The notes: generated by a model from the letters alone, not told the origin. 64,000 nt of DNA from Ruminococcus sp. AF31-8BH (GCF_003460605.1 NZ_QTVN01000007.1:174816-238815); one strand, 5' to 3'. Counted from the first letter of the stretch, positions 7,694 to 15,624 are shown. Numbers and translations are program-made.

Positions 7694-10600
7694 ATGAGTA
7701 ACGTAAGACGAGTATACGTAGAAAAGAAACCATCCTTTGCCGTAAAAGCCAAAGAACTAAAGCATGAGATCAGTTCTTATCTGGGCATTAAGACTGTAAC
7801 AAATGTGCGGGAACTGATCCGCTATGATGTTGAGAATATTTCCGATGATGTATTTGAAAAAGCATGCCATACAGTATTTGCTGAGCCTCCGGTAGATGAT
7901 CTTTACCTGGAGAAATTTGAGGCAGCAGACGGCACCCGTATTTTTTCTGTAGAGTTCCTTCCGGGACAGTTCGACCAGAGAGCAGATTCTGCGGTACAGT
8001 GCGTCCAGTTCTTAGATGAGAACGCACAGCCGATCATCCGCTCTGCTACCACCTACGTGATCGAGGGTGACATTACAGAGGAAGAGTTTGAGGCAATCAA
8101 GAGCCACTGCATCAACCCGGTAGATTCCCGTGAGACCGGACTTGAGAAGCCGGAGACACTGGTTGCAGAGTTCAAGGATCCGGAAGATGTGAAGATCTTC
8201 GACGGCTTCCGCGATATGGAGGAGGCTCCTTTAAAAGAGCTTTACAGTTCCCTGAACCTTGCAATGACCTTCAAGGATTTCCTTCACATTCAGAACTATT
8301 TCAAAAACGAGGAGAAGCGTGATCCGTCCATGACAGAGATCCGTGTGCTGGATACCTACTGGTCCGACCACTGCCGTCACACCACTTTCTCTACAGAACT
8401 TACAGATGTAAAATTTGACGAGGGCGATTACAAAGCTCCTATCGTGGATACTTATCACAAATATCTTGCTGACAGAGAAGTCCTTTATAAAGGACGGGAC
8501 GATAAATTCGTGTGCCTGATGGACCTTGCCCTTATGGCCATGAAAAAGCTGAAATCCGAAGGCAAGCTTCAGGATCAGGAAGAGTCCGATGAGATCAACG
8601 CCTGCAGTATTGTAGTTCCTGTTGATGTAAATGGAGAAGAAGAGGAATGGCTGATCAACTTTAAGAATGAGACACATAACCATCCTACTGAAATTGAGCC
8701 GTTTGGTGGTGCAGCTACCTGTCTTGGCGGTGCTATCCGAGATCCGCTTTCAGGACGTACCTATGTATATCAGGCAATGCGTGTAACCGGAGCAGCAGAT
8801 CCTACTGTTTCCGTGAAAGAAACGCTCAAGGGAAAGCTGCCTCAGAAGAAGCTGGTTCGCGGTGCTGCTCATGGATACAGCTCCTATGGTAACCAGATCG
8901 GTCTTGCTACAGGCTATGTAAAAGAAATCTATCATCCGAACTACGTTGCGAAACGTATGGAAATCGGTGCCGTTATGGGTGCTGCTCCAAGACGTGCAGT
9001 TATCCGTGAGAACTCTGATCCGGGAGATATTATCATCCTCCTTGGCGGACGTACAGGACGTGACGGTATCGGTGGTGCTACCGGTTCCTCCAAGGTGCAT
9101 ACAGAGGCTTCCATTGAAGTCTGCGGCGCTGAGGTACAGAAAGGAAACGCACCTACAGAGCGTAAGATTCAGCGTATGTTCCGTCGTGAGGAAGTTAGCC
9201 ATATCATTAAGAAATGTAATGACTTTGGTGCAGGCGGTGTATCTGTAGCAATTGGAGAACTGGCACCTGGACTTCAGATCGACCTTGATAAGGTTCCGAA
9301 GAAATATGCTGGCCTTGACGGTACTGAAATTGCAATTTCCGAGTCCCAGGAGCGTATGGCAGTAGTTGTTGCGCCGGAAGATGTAGATAAATTCCTTGGC
9401 TTTGCAAATGAAGAGAACCTGGAAGCAGTTCCGGTTGCTGTTGTAACAAAAGAGCCAAGACTGGTACTTTCCTGGAGAGGCAAAGAGGTTGTTAATATTT
9501 CCCGTGCATTCCTTGATACCAACGGTGCACATCAGGAGACAACCGTAGAAGTTGAAATTCCAGGTAAAGAGGGAAACCTTTTTGAAGAACGTCCGGATGT
9601 AGCTGATGTGAAAGAAAAATGGCTTGCTACACTGGCAGACCTGAATGTATGCTCCCAGAAGGGGCTTGTAGAGATGTTTGACAGCTCTATTGGTGCAGGA
9701 AGCGTGCTTATGCCTTATGGTGGTAAAAACCAGCTTACAGAGACTCAGGCAATGGTTGCCAAGGTACCTGTACAGAATGGAACTACAAATACTGTAACCA
9801 TGATGAGCTATGGCTTTGATCCATATTTATCCTCCTGGAGCCCATATCATGGAGCTGCCTATGCAGTGACGGAATCTGTTGCAAGAATTGTGGCAGCAGG
9901 CGGTGATTATAAGAAAATCCGTTTCACCTTCCAGGAATATTTCCGTCGCATGACAGAAGATCCAAAGAGATGGAGCCAGCCTTTTGCAGCACTTCTTGGT
10001 GCCTATGCAGCACAGATGGGCTTTGGCCTTCCATCTATCGGAGGCAAGGACAGTATGTCCGGAACCTTCAATGATATTGATGTTCCGCCGACACTGGTTT
10101 CTTTCGCTGTAGATGTTGCCAAGCTTCAGGATGTAATTACACCTGAACTGAAGAAGGCTGGTAACAAACTGGTATGGCTTCGTGCACCAAAGGATCAGTA
10201 CGATTTACCGGACTATGCAGGTATTATGAATCAGTATGAAAAGCTCCATAATGATATGCAGGCAGGAAAGGTTGTTTCTGCTTATGCACTTGATCGTCAT
10301 GGTATTGCAGCAGCTGTTAGCAAAATGGCATTCGGTAATGCGATGGGTGTAAAGATCGAGCATAATCTGGATCCGAGAGATTTCTTTGCTCCTGGCTTCG
10401 GTGATCTGGTTCTGGAGGTTCCGGCTGAAAAGGTTGGAGAGCTTTCCATTACTTACACTGTAATCGGTGAGGTAACAGCTGATGGTAAATTCTCCTATGG
10501 AAATGTGGAGATTACTTTGGCAGAGGCATACAATGCATGGACAGGCACTCTGGAGAAAGTATTTAAGACTGTTTCAGGAGAGACAAACGATGGCCCGAAA

Positions 10601-11491
10601 GCAATTTGGGTGAAACCGGAAGAGGAAGAAGCAACCTATGAGAACGGTGTTTACAATACAAAGAAGATCTACGTATGCAAGCATAAAGTAGCAAAACCTC
10701 GTGTATTCATTCCGGTATTCCCGGGAACCAACTGCGAATACGACAGCACCCGTGCTTTTGAGAGAGCAGGCGCTGAGGTTGATGTTAAGGTATTTAAGAA
10801 TTTAAGTGCAGAAGATATCCGCGATTCTGTGGAGATCTTTGAGAAGTCTATTGACCAGGCACAGATGATCATGTTCCCAGGCGGCTTCTCTGCCGGTGAT
10901 GAGCCGGATGGATCCGCTAAGTTCTTTGCAACCGCTTTCCAGAATGCAAAGATCAAAGAGGCGGTTATGAAGCTGTTAAATGAGAGAGACGGTCTTGCAC
11001 TTGGTATCTGTAACGGATTCCAGGCACTGATCAAGCTGGGACTTGTTCCGTACGGTGAGATCTGCGGACAGAAGGAGGATTCTCCGACACTGACCTACAA
11101 CACCATCGGACGCCATATTTCCAAGATGGTTTACACCAAGGTAGTAAGCAACAAATCACCATGGCTGCAGAAAGCTGCTCTTGGCGGCGTATACTGCAAC
11201 CCGGCTTCTCACGGTGAGGGACGTTTTGTAGCAAATGATGAGTGGCTTGCAAAGCTTCTTGCAAATGGTCAGGTGGCTACACAGTATGTAAATCCAAATG
11301 GAGATCTGGATCAGTCTGAAGAGTCCAATATCAATGGTTCTACCTACAACATCGAGGGTATTACAAGCCCGGATGGACGTGTTCTTGGTAAGATGGCTCA
11401 CAGTGAGCGTCGTGACAATGGTGTTGCTATCAATATTTACGGACAGCAGGATATTCAGATCTTTGAGTCCGGTGTTGAGTACTTTAAATAA
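7694..11491 (+). CDS. purL: Phosphoribosylformylglycinamidine synthase, fused large form
   Basis: 1265 aa from the ATG at 7694, which has AGGAG 8 nt upstream; the in-frame ATG at 7625 lacks one. It converts FGAR, ATP and glutamine to FGAM in purine synthesis. Order of parts: an N-terminal PurS-like region, two AIRS-like synthetase repeats (TYWSDHCRHTTF, NETHNHPTEIEPFGGAAT, GGRTGRDGIGGATGSS, SIGGKDSMSG), then a class I glutaminase domain from PVFPGTNCEYDST with nucleophile Cys in LALGICNGFQAL and the His of ASHGEGRF. This fused architecture, instead of separate PurS/PurQ/PurL, is common in Clostridia. It is divergent from lysR and monocistronic. Confidence 0.96.
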   Translation: MSNVRRVYVEKKPSFAVKAKELKHEISSYLGIKTVTNVRELIRYDVENISDDVFEKACHTVFAEPPVDDLYLEKFEAADGTRIFSVEFLPGQFDQRADSAVQCVQFLDENAQPIIRSATTYVIEGDITEEEFEAIKSHCINPVDSRETGLEKPETLVAEFKDPEDVKIFDGFRDMEEAPLKELYSSLNLAMTFKDFLHIQNYFKNEEKRDPSMTEIRVLDTYWSDHCRHTTFSTELTDVKFDEGDYKAPIVDTYHKYLADREVLYKGRDDKFVCLMDLALMAMKKLKSEGKLQDQEESDEINACSIVVPVDVNGEEEEWLINFKNETHNHPTEIEPFGGAATCLGGAIRDPLSGRTYVYQAMRVTGAADPTVSVKETLKGKLPQKKLVRGAAHGYSSYGNQIGLATGYVKEIYHPNYVAKRMEIGAVMGAAPRRAVIRENSDPGDIIILLGGRTGRDGIGGATGSSKVHTEASIEVCGAEVQKGNAPTERKIQRMFRREEVSHIIKKCNDFGAGGVSVAIGELAPGLQIDLDKVPKKYAGLDGTEIAISESQERMAVVVAPEDVDKFLGFANEENLEAVPVAVVTKEPRLVLSWRGKEVVNISRAFLDTNGAHQETTVEVEIPGKEGNLFEERPDVADVKEKWLATLADLNVCSQKGLVEMFDSSIGAGSVLMPYGGKNQLTETQAMVAKVPVQNGTTNTVTMMSYGFDPYLSSWSPYHGAAYAVTESVARIVAAGGDYKKIRFTFQEYFRRMTEDPKRWSQPFAALLGAYAAQMGFGLPSIGGKDSMSGTFNDIDVPPTLVSFAVDVAKLQDVITPELKKAGNKLVWLRAPKDQYDLPDYAGIMNQYEKLHNDMQAGKVVSAYALDRHGIAAAVSKMAFGNAMGVKIEHNLDPRDFFAPGFGDLVLEVPAEKVGELSITYTVIGEVTADGKFSYGNVEITLAEAYNAWTGTLEKVFKTVSGETNDGPKAIWVKPEEEEATYENGVYNTKKIYVCKHKVAKPRVFIPVFPGTNCEYDSTRAFERAGAEVDVKVFKNLSAEDIRDSVEIFEKSIDQAQMIMFPGGFSAGDEPDGSAKFFATAFQNAKIKEAVMKLLNERDGLALGICNGFQALIKLGLVPYGEICGQKEDSPTLTYNTIGRHISKMVYTKVVSNKSPWLQKAALGGVYCNPASHGEGRFVANDEWLAKLLANGQVATQYVNPNGDLDQSEESNINGSTYNIEGITSPDGRVLGKMAHSERRDNGVAINIYGQQDIQIFESGVEYFK

Positions 11492-11496
11492 TGTGC

Positions 11497-11509
11497 AAAC
11501 ACGCTCTAA
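11497..11509. repeat. Solo right end of the TAGAGCGTGTTTG repeat
   Basis: CAAACACGCTCTAA, immediately after the purL stop, matches the terminal inverted repeat of the 16476 element. Confidence 0.55.
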
Positions 11510-11527
11510 GATGAATAAGTTATAGGG

Positions 11528-11576
11528 AAAAGGAGCTGGCAGTTGTAATGTAGATTACAGGTGCCGGCTCCTTTCA
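11528..11576 (+). terminator. purL terminator-like hairpin
   Basis: AAAGGAGCTGGCA (11529-11541) pairs with TGCCGGCTCCTTT (11562-11574), with a nested TGTAAT/ATTACA hairpin. The T-tail is short. Confidence 0.6.
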
Positions 11577-11618
11577 ATTCAATTAAACGTAATTTAGTGA
11601 AGCAATTGTTAGCAGGAC

Positions 11619-11796
11619 GTGAGTTCGCAATGTATATTCATCGCAGGTCGTCGCAACACTTCGCCGAGCTAACTGTCAACTGCGACTAAACATCTCAGGA
11701 GAGCCTTCGATGTTAAGTCTTCGTAGACAGTGGATCTCGTCTACGTTAAAAGCGCTCCTGAAATGACCTGCTCACGAATATACATTGCGAACTCAC
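11619..11796. repeat. 178-bp palindromic element with internal stems
   Basis: A perfect 21-bp inverted repeat (11619-11639 with 11776-11796) encloses GCAGGTC/GACCTGC (11643-11649, 11765-11771). Inside are GTCGCA/TGCGAC near 11649-11686, and TCAGGAG/CTCCTGA near 11695-11762 with nested CGTAGAC/GTCTACG. The predicted fold is a multi-arm, cloverleaf-like structure. Confidence 0.75.
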
Positions 11797-11837
11797 TGGT
11801 TACTGGTAAGGAGAATGTGCTAAAACGATACTTCTTC

Positions 11838-11902
11838 ACTGGCACTGAGAGGGAATTCAGACTGATACTTATTTACTGGCATTAAGGGGAATTCCAGCCG
11901 AT
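11838..11902. repeat. Imperfect direct repeat, two units
   Basis: Units at 11838-11866 and 11875-11902 share ACTGGCA, GGGAATTC and GAT in the same order, with a 37-bp period. Confidence 0.55.
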
Positions 11903-11980
11903 GCACAGCCTCTGGACACCTGTTACTCCTAAGCAGGTCATTTCAGGTGCGCCCTTAGCCGTTAATTCACCGCTGTGCAT
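11901..11980. repeat. 80-bp palindrome sharing a core with the 11619 element
   Basis: ATGCACAGC (11901-11909) pairs with GCTGTGCAT (11972-11980); inside, CACCTG (11917-11922) pairs with CAGGTG (11944-11949). Bases 11930-11952 are an inverted near-copy (21 of 23) of 11752-11774. Confidence 0.6.
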
Positions 11981-12027
11981 TGCAATATTCGGATGTGCAG
12001 ATCGCGGGAATAGTTTTCAATAGCCAG

Positions 12028-12207
12028 CGTTCCACCAGGTGTGCCGGGACAGACGATTGGCGAATTTCTGGAATTTGGCGAGTAAGCGACAGGTGGGGAT
12101 GCACTGTCTGAGCCCGATAGGGCGAGTTTGCTTCCCCACCTGTCAATAGGCGACGGAGCCAAATCCCGAAATTCGTCATTGGCTGTTCCGGCACACCTGG
12201 GGGAACG
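12028..12207. repeat. 180-bp near-perfect hairpin element
   Basis: The ends at 12028-12047 and 12188-12207 are 20-bp inverted repeats with one mismatch. The stem continues through ACAG, CGAATTTC and ATTTGGC blocks to an inner GACAGGTGGGGA/TCCCCACCTGTC stem, with a small GCCC-GATA-GGGC loop at the centre. Size and symmetry resemble a miniature inverted-repeat element. Confidence 0.75.
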
Positions 12208-12256
12208 CGTCCGCCTTGATTAACTAAGTTCCATTTTAGCGAAAAATTTAATTCCA

Positions 12257-12285
12257 TGAAATATTCCCCCACCCTTTTCCATCTA
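12257..12285 (+). promoter_or_regulatory. Possible ECF-type promoter for the sigma factor operon
   Basis: TGAAAT at 12257-12262, a 17-bp spacer, then CATCTA at 12280-12285. This is close to the TGAAAC/CGTCTA pattern used by SigV-like ECF factors, suggesting autoregulation. Confidence 0.4.
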
Positions 12286-12354
12286 ATGTATGTAAAAGGA
12301 AAAAGCAATAAATTTCGTGTACTGCAGAACACAAAAAAGGAGCGAAAGAACCTT

Positions 12355-12864
12355 ATGGAAAATTTGGTGAAAAAGGCAAAATCCGGAGATTCGAATGCGT
12401 TTTCCCAACTCATCAGGATGAACACCCAGAGCATGTACAAGGTCGCCTGGGCCTATCTGAAAAATGATGAGGATGTGGCAGATGCCATTTCGGAAACCAT
12501 TTTAAATTGCTATGAAAAGCTTTCCACTTTGAAAAAGGATTCCTATTTCAAAACCTGGATGATCCGGATTCTTATTAATAACTGCAATGAAATGCTGCGA
12601 CACAAAGGACGGGTATTTCCTGCTGTAGAGATGGAAGAGGGAACCTTTGAGGAACCAGGGTATCTGGACTGCGAGTGGAAGGAAATCCTGGCGTCACTGG
12701 ACGAAAAATACAAGACAGTGATTCTTTTGTATTACAGCAAGGCACTTAGTGTAAAGGAGATTGCAGCACTTCTGGGAATCAGTCAGAATACAGTGCTGAC
12801 AAGACTTTCACGTGCAAGAAAGCAGCTTCGCGCAGAGTATGAAGGAGGGTACATTCATGGATGA
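12355..12864 (+). CDS. ECF RNA polymerase sigma factor
   Basis: 169 aa from the ATG at 12355, preceded by AAGGAG (12-nt spacing). Region 2 (about 5-75) contains AFSQLIRMNTQSMYKVAWAYL and the conserved DVADAISETILNCYEKL. Region 4 (about 105-165) contains YKTVILLYYSKALSVKEIA and the recognition helix SQNTVLTRLSRARKQL. It is most like the SigV/sigma-70 family members paired with DUF4179 anti-sigmas in Clostridia. The last 8 nt overlap the start of the next gene, which implies translational coupling. Such systems often respond to envelope stress; the signal here is unknown. Confidence 0.9.
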   Translation: MENLVKKAKSGDSNAFSQLIRMNTQSMYKVAWAYLKNDEDVADAISETILNCYEKLSTLKKDSYFKTWMIRILINNCNEMLRHKGRVFPAVEMEEGTFEEPGYLDCEWKEILASLDEKYKTVILLYYSKALSVKEIAALLGISQNTVLTRLSRARKQLRAEYEGGYIHG

Positions 12865-13969
12865 TAAACTGTTTGATATTTTTTCAGAAGAGACAACTGT
12901 ACCAAAATGTGTACTGGATAGAATTGATGAGACATTGGACACGCTGGAAAGGACAGAAGATAAAAAGAAAGAAACAAGAAGCACAGGGGGACGAACCAAC
13001 AGGAAAAACTGGAAGCGCAGCCTGGTCCTTTCCTTTGCAGCTGTGATGGCATTTGGGGCCACCGTTTTTGCTGCTGAGAAATATATGGGGATTTCCAGCT
13101 TCTTTAGCAATGGAGGTGCCAGGCTGTCCAAGGAAGCTCAGGCTCTGATTGAAAATGAACCGGTACAGCAGGAGGATGGGGACTCCATCCTTACCTTTAC
13201 AGTCAAAGAAGCTTTGTGTGATAAGAACAGTGTCCAGATCGTGGTAGAAGCAGCTGCAAAGGAGCGTGGAAAATATTTCCTGGTAGGAGAGGATTCCAGT
13301 TACGACGATCCTGTAAGCAATCTGGGAATTGACAGTAATCAAACTATAGAAGAATATGCGGGAGAAAAAGGGCTTACAGTGGTAAGGGTGAACGCTCACT
13401 TTGAATTCGGGGAGAAGCTTGGAATCAGCAGTGCATCCGGTGATTTTCGTTCCCAGGAGGACGATGTTCTGATGATTTATTCTTCCGCAGTAAAAGGGAA
13501 CCAGAGCAGCAATCTTACTGTTTCCTGCGTGGGAGTAGCTATGCTTCCGGATGCCAAAAGTGTGGATGATGTGATGCGGACAAACATTACTTTCCAGCTG
13601 GAAGATAAGAGCCAGAAAAGAACGGTTACTTATGTGCCGAAAAATGCAGAAGACGGCATTATTACGGCTGATGGGAAGGTGAAAATCCTGTCTGTGGAAG
13701 TGGAAGAATCCGAAATTGGAGAATATGCAGCTATTCATTATATGGTGCTGGGGGATGCTTCCAATATCGCACTGGATGTGACAGACGCAAATGGAAACCT
13801 CTGGAATATGACCAGTGTTGGTGGTAGTGCTGAAACTACACAAAACACAAAAGAGGGGGTATGGAAGATTATGTATGAGAAAACAGATCTGCCGGATGAA
13901 ATTGGCATCCGGGCATATGATTACGAAAATTCCATTGCCTATGAGCCGGTTATGCTGCAGATGTCTTGA
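12857..13969 (+). CDS. Membrane anti-sigma factor, DUF4179-type
   Basis: 370 aa from the ATG at 12857 (GGAGGG 7 nt upstream), overlapping the sigma gene by 8 nt. A cytoplasmic part of about 54 residues is followed by one membrane segment (55-73, LVLSFAAVMAFGATVFAA) and a large extracytoplasmic domain. The short N-terminal part would bind the sigma factor. The outer domain begins like the DUF4179 family seen in RsiV-like partners. Gene order and coupling support an anti-sigma role; proteolysis-triggered release is inference. A terminator follows 40 bp after the stop. Confidence 0.8.
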   Translation: MDDKLFDIFSEETTVPKCVLDRIDETLDTLERTEDKKKETRSTGGRTNRKNWKRSLVLSFAAVMAFGATVFAAEKYMGISSFFSNGGARLSKEAQALIENEPVQQEDGDSILTFTVKEALCDKNSVQIVVEAAAKERGKYFLVGEDSSYDDPVSNLGIDSNQTIEEYAGEKGLTVVRVNAHFEFGEKLGISSASGDFRSQEDDVLMIYSSAVKGNQSSNLTVSCVGVAMLPDAKSVDDVMRTNITFQLEDKSQKRTVTYVPKNAEDGIITADGKVKILSVEVEESEIGEYAAIHYMVLGDASNIALDVTDANGNLWNMTSVGGSAETTQNTKEGVWKIMYEKTDLPDEIGIRAYDYENSIAYEPVMLQMS

Positions 13970-13987
13970 AAAGCAGTGAGATAGTGG

Positions 13988-14007
13988 ATTAGAGTGTGCT
14001 TGAGAAG
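13988..14007. repeat. Degenerate left end of the TAGAGCGTGTTTGA repeat
   Basis: TTAGAGTGTGCTTGAGAAGG differs at three positions from the corresponding end of the 16476 element and lies directly upstream of a terminator. Confidence 0.4.
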
Positions 14008-14048
14008 GAAAAAGGGACTGGCTGATAGTTGGCCAGTCCTATTTATGC
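14008..14048. terminator. Terminator after the anti-sigma gene
   Basis: GGACTGGC (14015-14022) pairs with GCCAGTCC (14032-14039), with an A-run before and TATTTAT after. It overlaps the 3' end of the convergent SprT-like gene. Confidence 0.75.
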
Positions 14049-14731
14049 TTTGATCGCAGCAGCCACTTCTGATCAATTTTTCTTACTTCATTGTCAGGAA
14101 AGCGAATGTGCAGCCTGACGGAATTTGGAAGCTGAACTACTTCTTCCACAATGCCTTCGCCAAATTTCGGATGTGCTACCACATCATTGACCTGAAATTT
14201 GATTTCGCTGTGCCTGGTACTCTGGTAAGCCTGTTCCCGGCGGTAAGTGTCACGAATCTGAACCGTTTTATCGTGAATTGGATTTTTTAGCGCCTTGTCA
14301 TAATCGTGCTTTAACAGGCTTTCTCCGATTTTATAATAAGGGGTTGGTGCGGCGCCTACAAGTGAACAGCAGTATTTCCAGGCACTTCCGTGCTTGCCGG
14401 ACTGCCAGTTATACTGTGCAGGGATTTTCATATTGTATTGCATATAATGGGCGTATTCGTGTTTGTAGAGATCCAGACGGTCTTCTTTAGAGAGTGGCTT
14501 TTTTACTGCATAGCCGATGAACAGCAGGGAAAAATAAAAGCTTTCCCTCTCGTGGGCAGAAGCCGGTGTATAAGAGCCAAGTAAAGCTTCATCGTAGCCG
14601 AAGCGAATGGGTACAGAAGCTCCCCGAAGACCAAACTTGCGGTCAAGGGACTGGAACAAAGCACGGATCTGTGCTTCGTGGATCGTTGTTTCATTATCAA
14701 GAAGTTTACGTATGGATGGATCAATGTTCAT
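14039..14731 (-). CDS. SprT-like zinc metallopeptidase-domain protein with C-terminal CarD/Tudor-like domain
   Basis: 230 aa. HEYAH at 91-95 is an HExxH zinc site, and GKHGSAW (His114) is the HGxxW third-ligand motif of the SprT/Spartan group, which cleaves DNA-bound proteins. The final 50 residues (FQVNDVVAHPKFGEGIVEEV...) read as a small beta-barrel like that at the end of UvrD/PcrA helicases or in CarD, which bind RNA polymerase or nucleic acid. RBS AAAGGAG. Its 3' end overlaps the neighbouring terminator. I infer a DNA- or transcription-associated protease; proteolytic activity is not shown by sequence alone. Confidence 0.7.
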   Translation of the reverse strand: MNIDPSIRKLLDNETTIHEAQIRALFQSLDRKFGLRGASVPIRFGYDEALLGSYTPASAHERESFYFSLLFIGYAVKKPLSKEDRLDLYKHEYAHYMQYNMKIPAQYNWQSGKHGSAWKYCCSLVGAAPTPYYKIGESLLKHDYDKALKNPIHDKTVQIRDTYRREQAYQSTRHSEIKFQVNDVVAHPKFGEGIVEEVVQLPNSVRLHIRFPDNEVRKIDQKWLLRSKHK

Positions 14732-14783
14732 GCAGATACTCCTTTATATATTGAAAGTATAAACTACAGGTATAATTTGTAAG

Positions 14784-14810
14784 TTAGAGCCTTTTTCAAA
14801 CACGCTCTAA
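14784..14810. repeat. Miniature derivative of the TAGAGCGTGTTTGA repeat
   Basis: TTAGAG, then CCTTTTTCAAACACGCTCTAA: the right terminal sequence of the 16476 element joined to a 6-bp inverted left tip, as if the interior were deleted. Confidence 0.6.
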
Positions 14811-14818
14811 TAATAAAG

Positions 14819-14852
14819 CAAAAAAATAGATGCTGCCATTCGCAACATCTAT
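14819..14852 (-). terminator. Terminator of the tRNA operon
   Basis: On the minus strand AGATGTTGC pairs with GCAGCATCT around a GAATG loop, followed by T7. Confidence 0.9.
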
Positions 14853-14854
14853 AG

Positions 14855-14928
14855 TAGCGAGAGGGGGATTCGAACCCTCGACACCGCGGGTATGAACCGC
14901 GTGCTCTAGCCAACTGAGCTATCTCGCC
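14855..14928 (-). tRNA. tRNA-Met (CAT), copy 2
   Basis: 74 nt. The anticodon stem CGCGG/CCGCG closes the loop TTCATAC, anticodon CAT. The acceptor stem GGCGAGA pairs with TCTCGCT. GGTTCGAATCC forms the T-loop region and CCA is not encoded. This is the last gene of the Val-Met-Met operon. The sequence is identical to the other copy. The elongator form is most likely; an Ile-decoding (k2C) tRNA would be the alternative. Confidence 0.95.
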
Positions 14929-14988
14929 ATATTCAATTTAGAAAAGATTTGCTGAAAAGTCTGTGCGTATAAAAGACTATCAGCAAAG

Positions 14989-15062
14989 TAGCGAGAGGGG
15001 GATTCGAACCCTCGACACCGCGGGTATGAACCGCGTGCTCTAGCCAACTGAGCTATCTCGCC
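14989..15062 (-). tRNA. tRNA-Met (CAT), copy 1
   Basis: Identical in sequence to the copy at 14855-14928, with a 60-bp spacer between them. Middle gene of the operon. Confidence 0.95.
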
Positions 15063-15080
15063 ATATTTATTTCATAAGTA

Positions 15081-15153
15081 TGGGGCCTATAGGGCTCGAA
15101 CCTATGACCCTCTGCTTGTAAGGCAGATGCTCTCCCAGCTGAGCTAAGACCCC
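15081..15153 (-). tRNA. tRNA-Val (TAC)
   Basis: 73 nt. Anticodon loop CTTACAA gives TAC, within the stem TCTGC/GCAGA. The acceptor GGGGTCT pairs with AGGCCCC (one G-U). No encoded CCA. First gene of the operon, about 45 bp below the promoter. Confidence 0.95.
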
Positions 15154-15200
15154 ATATACAATCTGTGAAGATTTATCTCTCTTCCGCAGCTCGCTTTGCT

Positions 15201-15230
15201 ATTATACTATCAACTGTCGCAAATTGTCAA
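15201..15230 (-). promoter_or_regulatory. Promoter of the tRNA-Val-Met-Met operon
   Basis: On the minus strand TTGACA (15230-15225), an 18-bp spacer and TATAAT (15206-15201). Confidence 0.85.
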
Positions 15231-15624
15231 CAGCTTTTTTTAAAAAAGTTGAAATTTTTTTGAAAGTTTTTTCGAATACAAAATAAGCCTTTTATTTTGA
15301 GTCCTTATTTGCAAAGGGAATATGCAAACAAGGCAAGCCAGGTTCTTTTCAAAATCAAGTTAAGTGTTATACTGTGCTTGTAAACAAAAAGAAGCAAACA
15401 AAACATACCGAATACCTGTCAGAAACAAGAAAAGGCACTGCCTGGCACAGAGTATTCGTATGGTCCCACAACATGCATGACCCGGAATTTGCGGCAGGCA
15501 TGAAAGAAGAATGGCTCACAAAAAGCCGGGGACCATAATTGCGACCAGCCTTCTGATTCCGGAGTTTTTTCAAACCGGCTCTAAAGAAGGAAAGATTGGC
15601 GATACGAGAAAAGGAGAAGATGGT
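15231..15624. other. Intergenic region before rhaD
   Basis: AT-rich tracts near 15235-15310, a TATACT -10-like box at 15368-15373, a 54-codon open frame beginning GTG at 15374 without a ribosome site, and a right-end copy of the TAGAGCGTG repeat at 15566-15584. No firmly supported gene. Confidence 0.6.
15566..15584. repeat. Right end of the TAGAGCGTGTTTGA repeat upstream of rhaD
   Basis: TTTTTCAAACCGGCTCTAA differs at two positions from the right tip of the 16476 element. Confidence 0.5.

Larger units (their letters stand above)
11577..12254. other. Gene-free island of structured repeats
   Basis: About 680 bp without a credible gene. It contains a 178-bp multibranched palindrome (11619-11796), a tandem imperfect direct repeat (11838-11902), a smaller palindrome (11901-11980) and a 180-bp near-perfect hairpin (12028-12207). 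Opposite-strand reading frames here are built from the palindromes and match no protein I recognise. Confidence 0.8.

Noticed and set aside
8750..9532. 260-codon frame opposite purL
   Set aside because: Antisense shadow of a conserved enzyme; Cys/Ser-rich composition without motifs.
11577..12254. CRISPR array in the repeat island
   Set aside because: The repeats are long palindromes of different sequence, not short identical repeats with regular spacers, and no cas gene is present.
11967..12440. 157-codon minus-strand frame through the palindrome island
   Set aside because: It runs through the 180-bp hairpin and into the sigma factor gene, with no ribosome site or recognisable domain.
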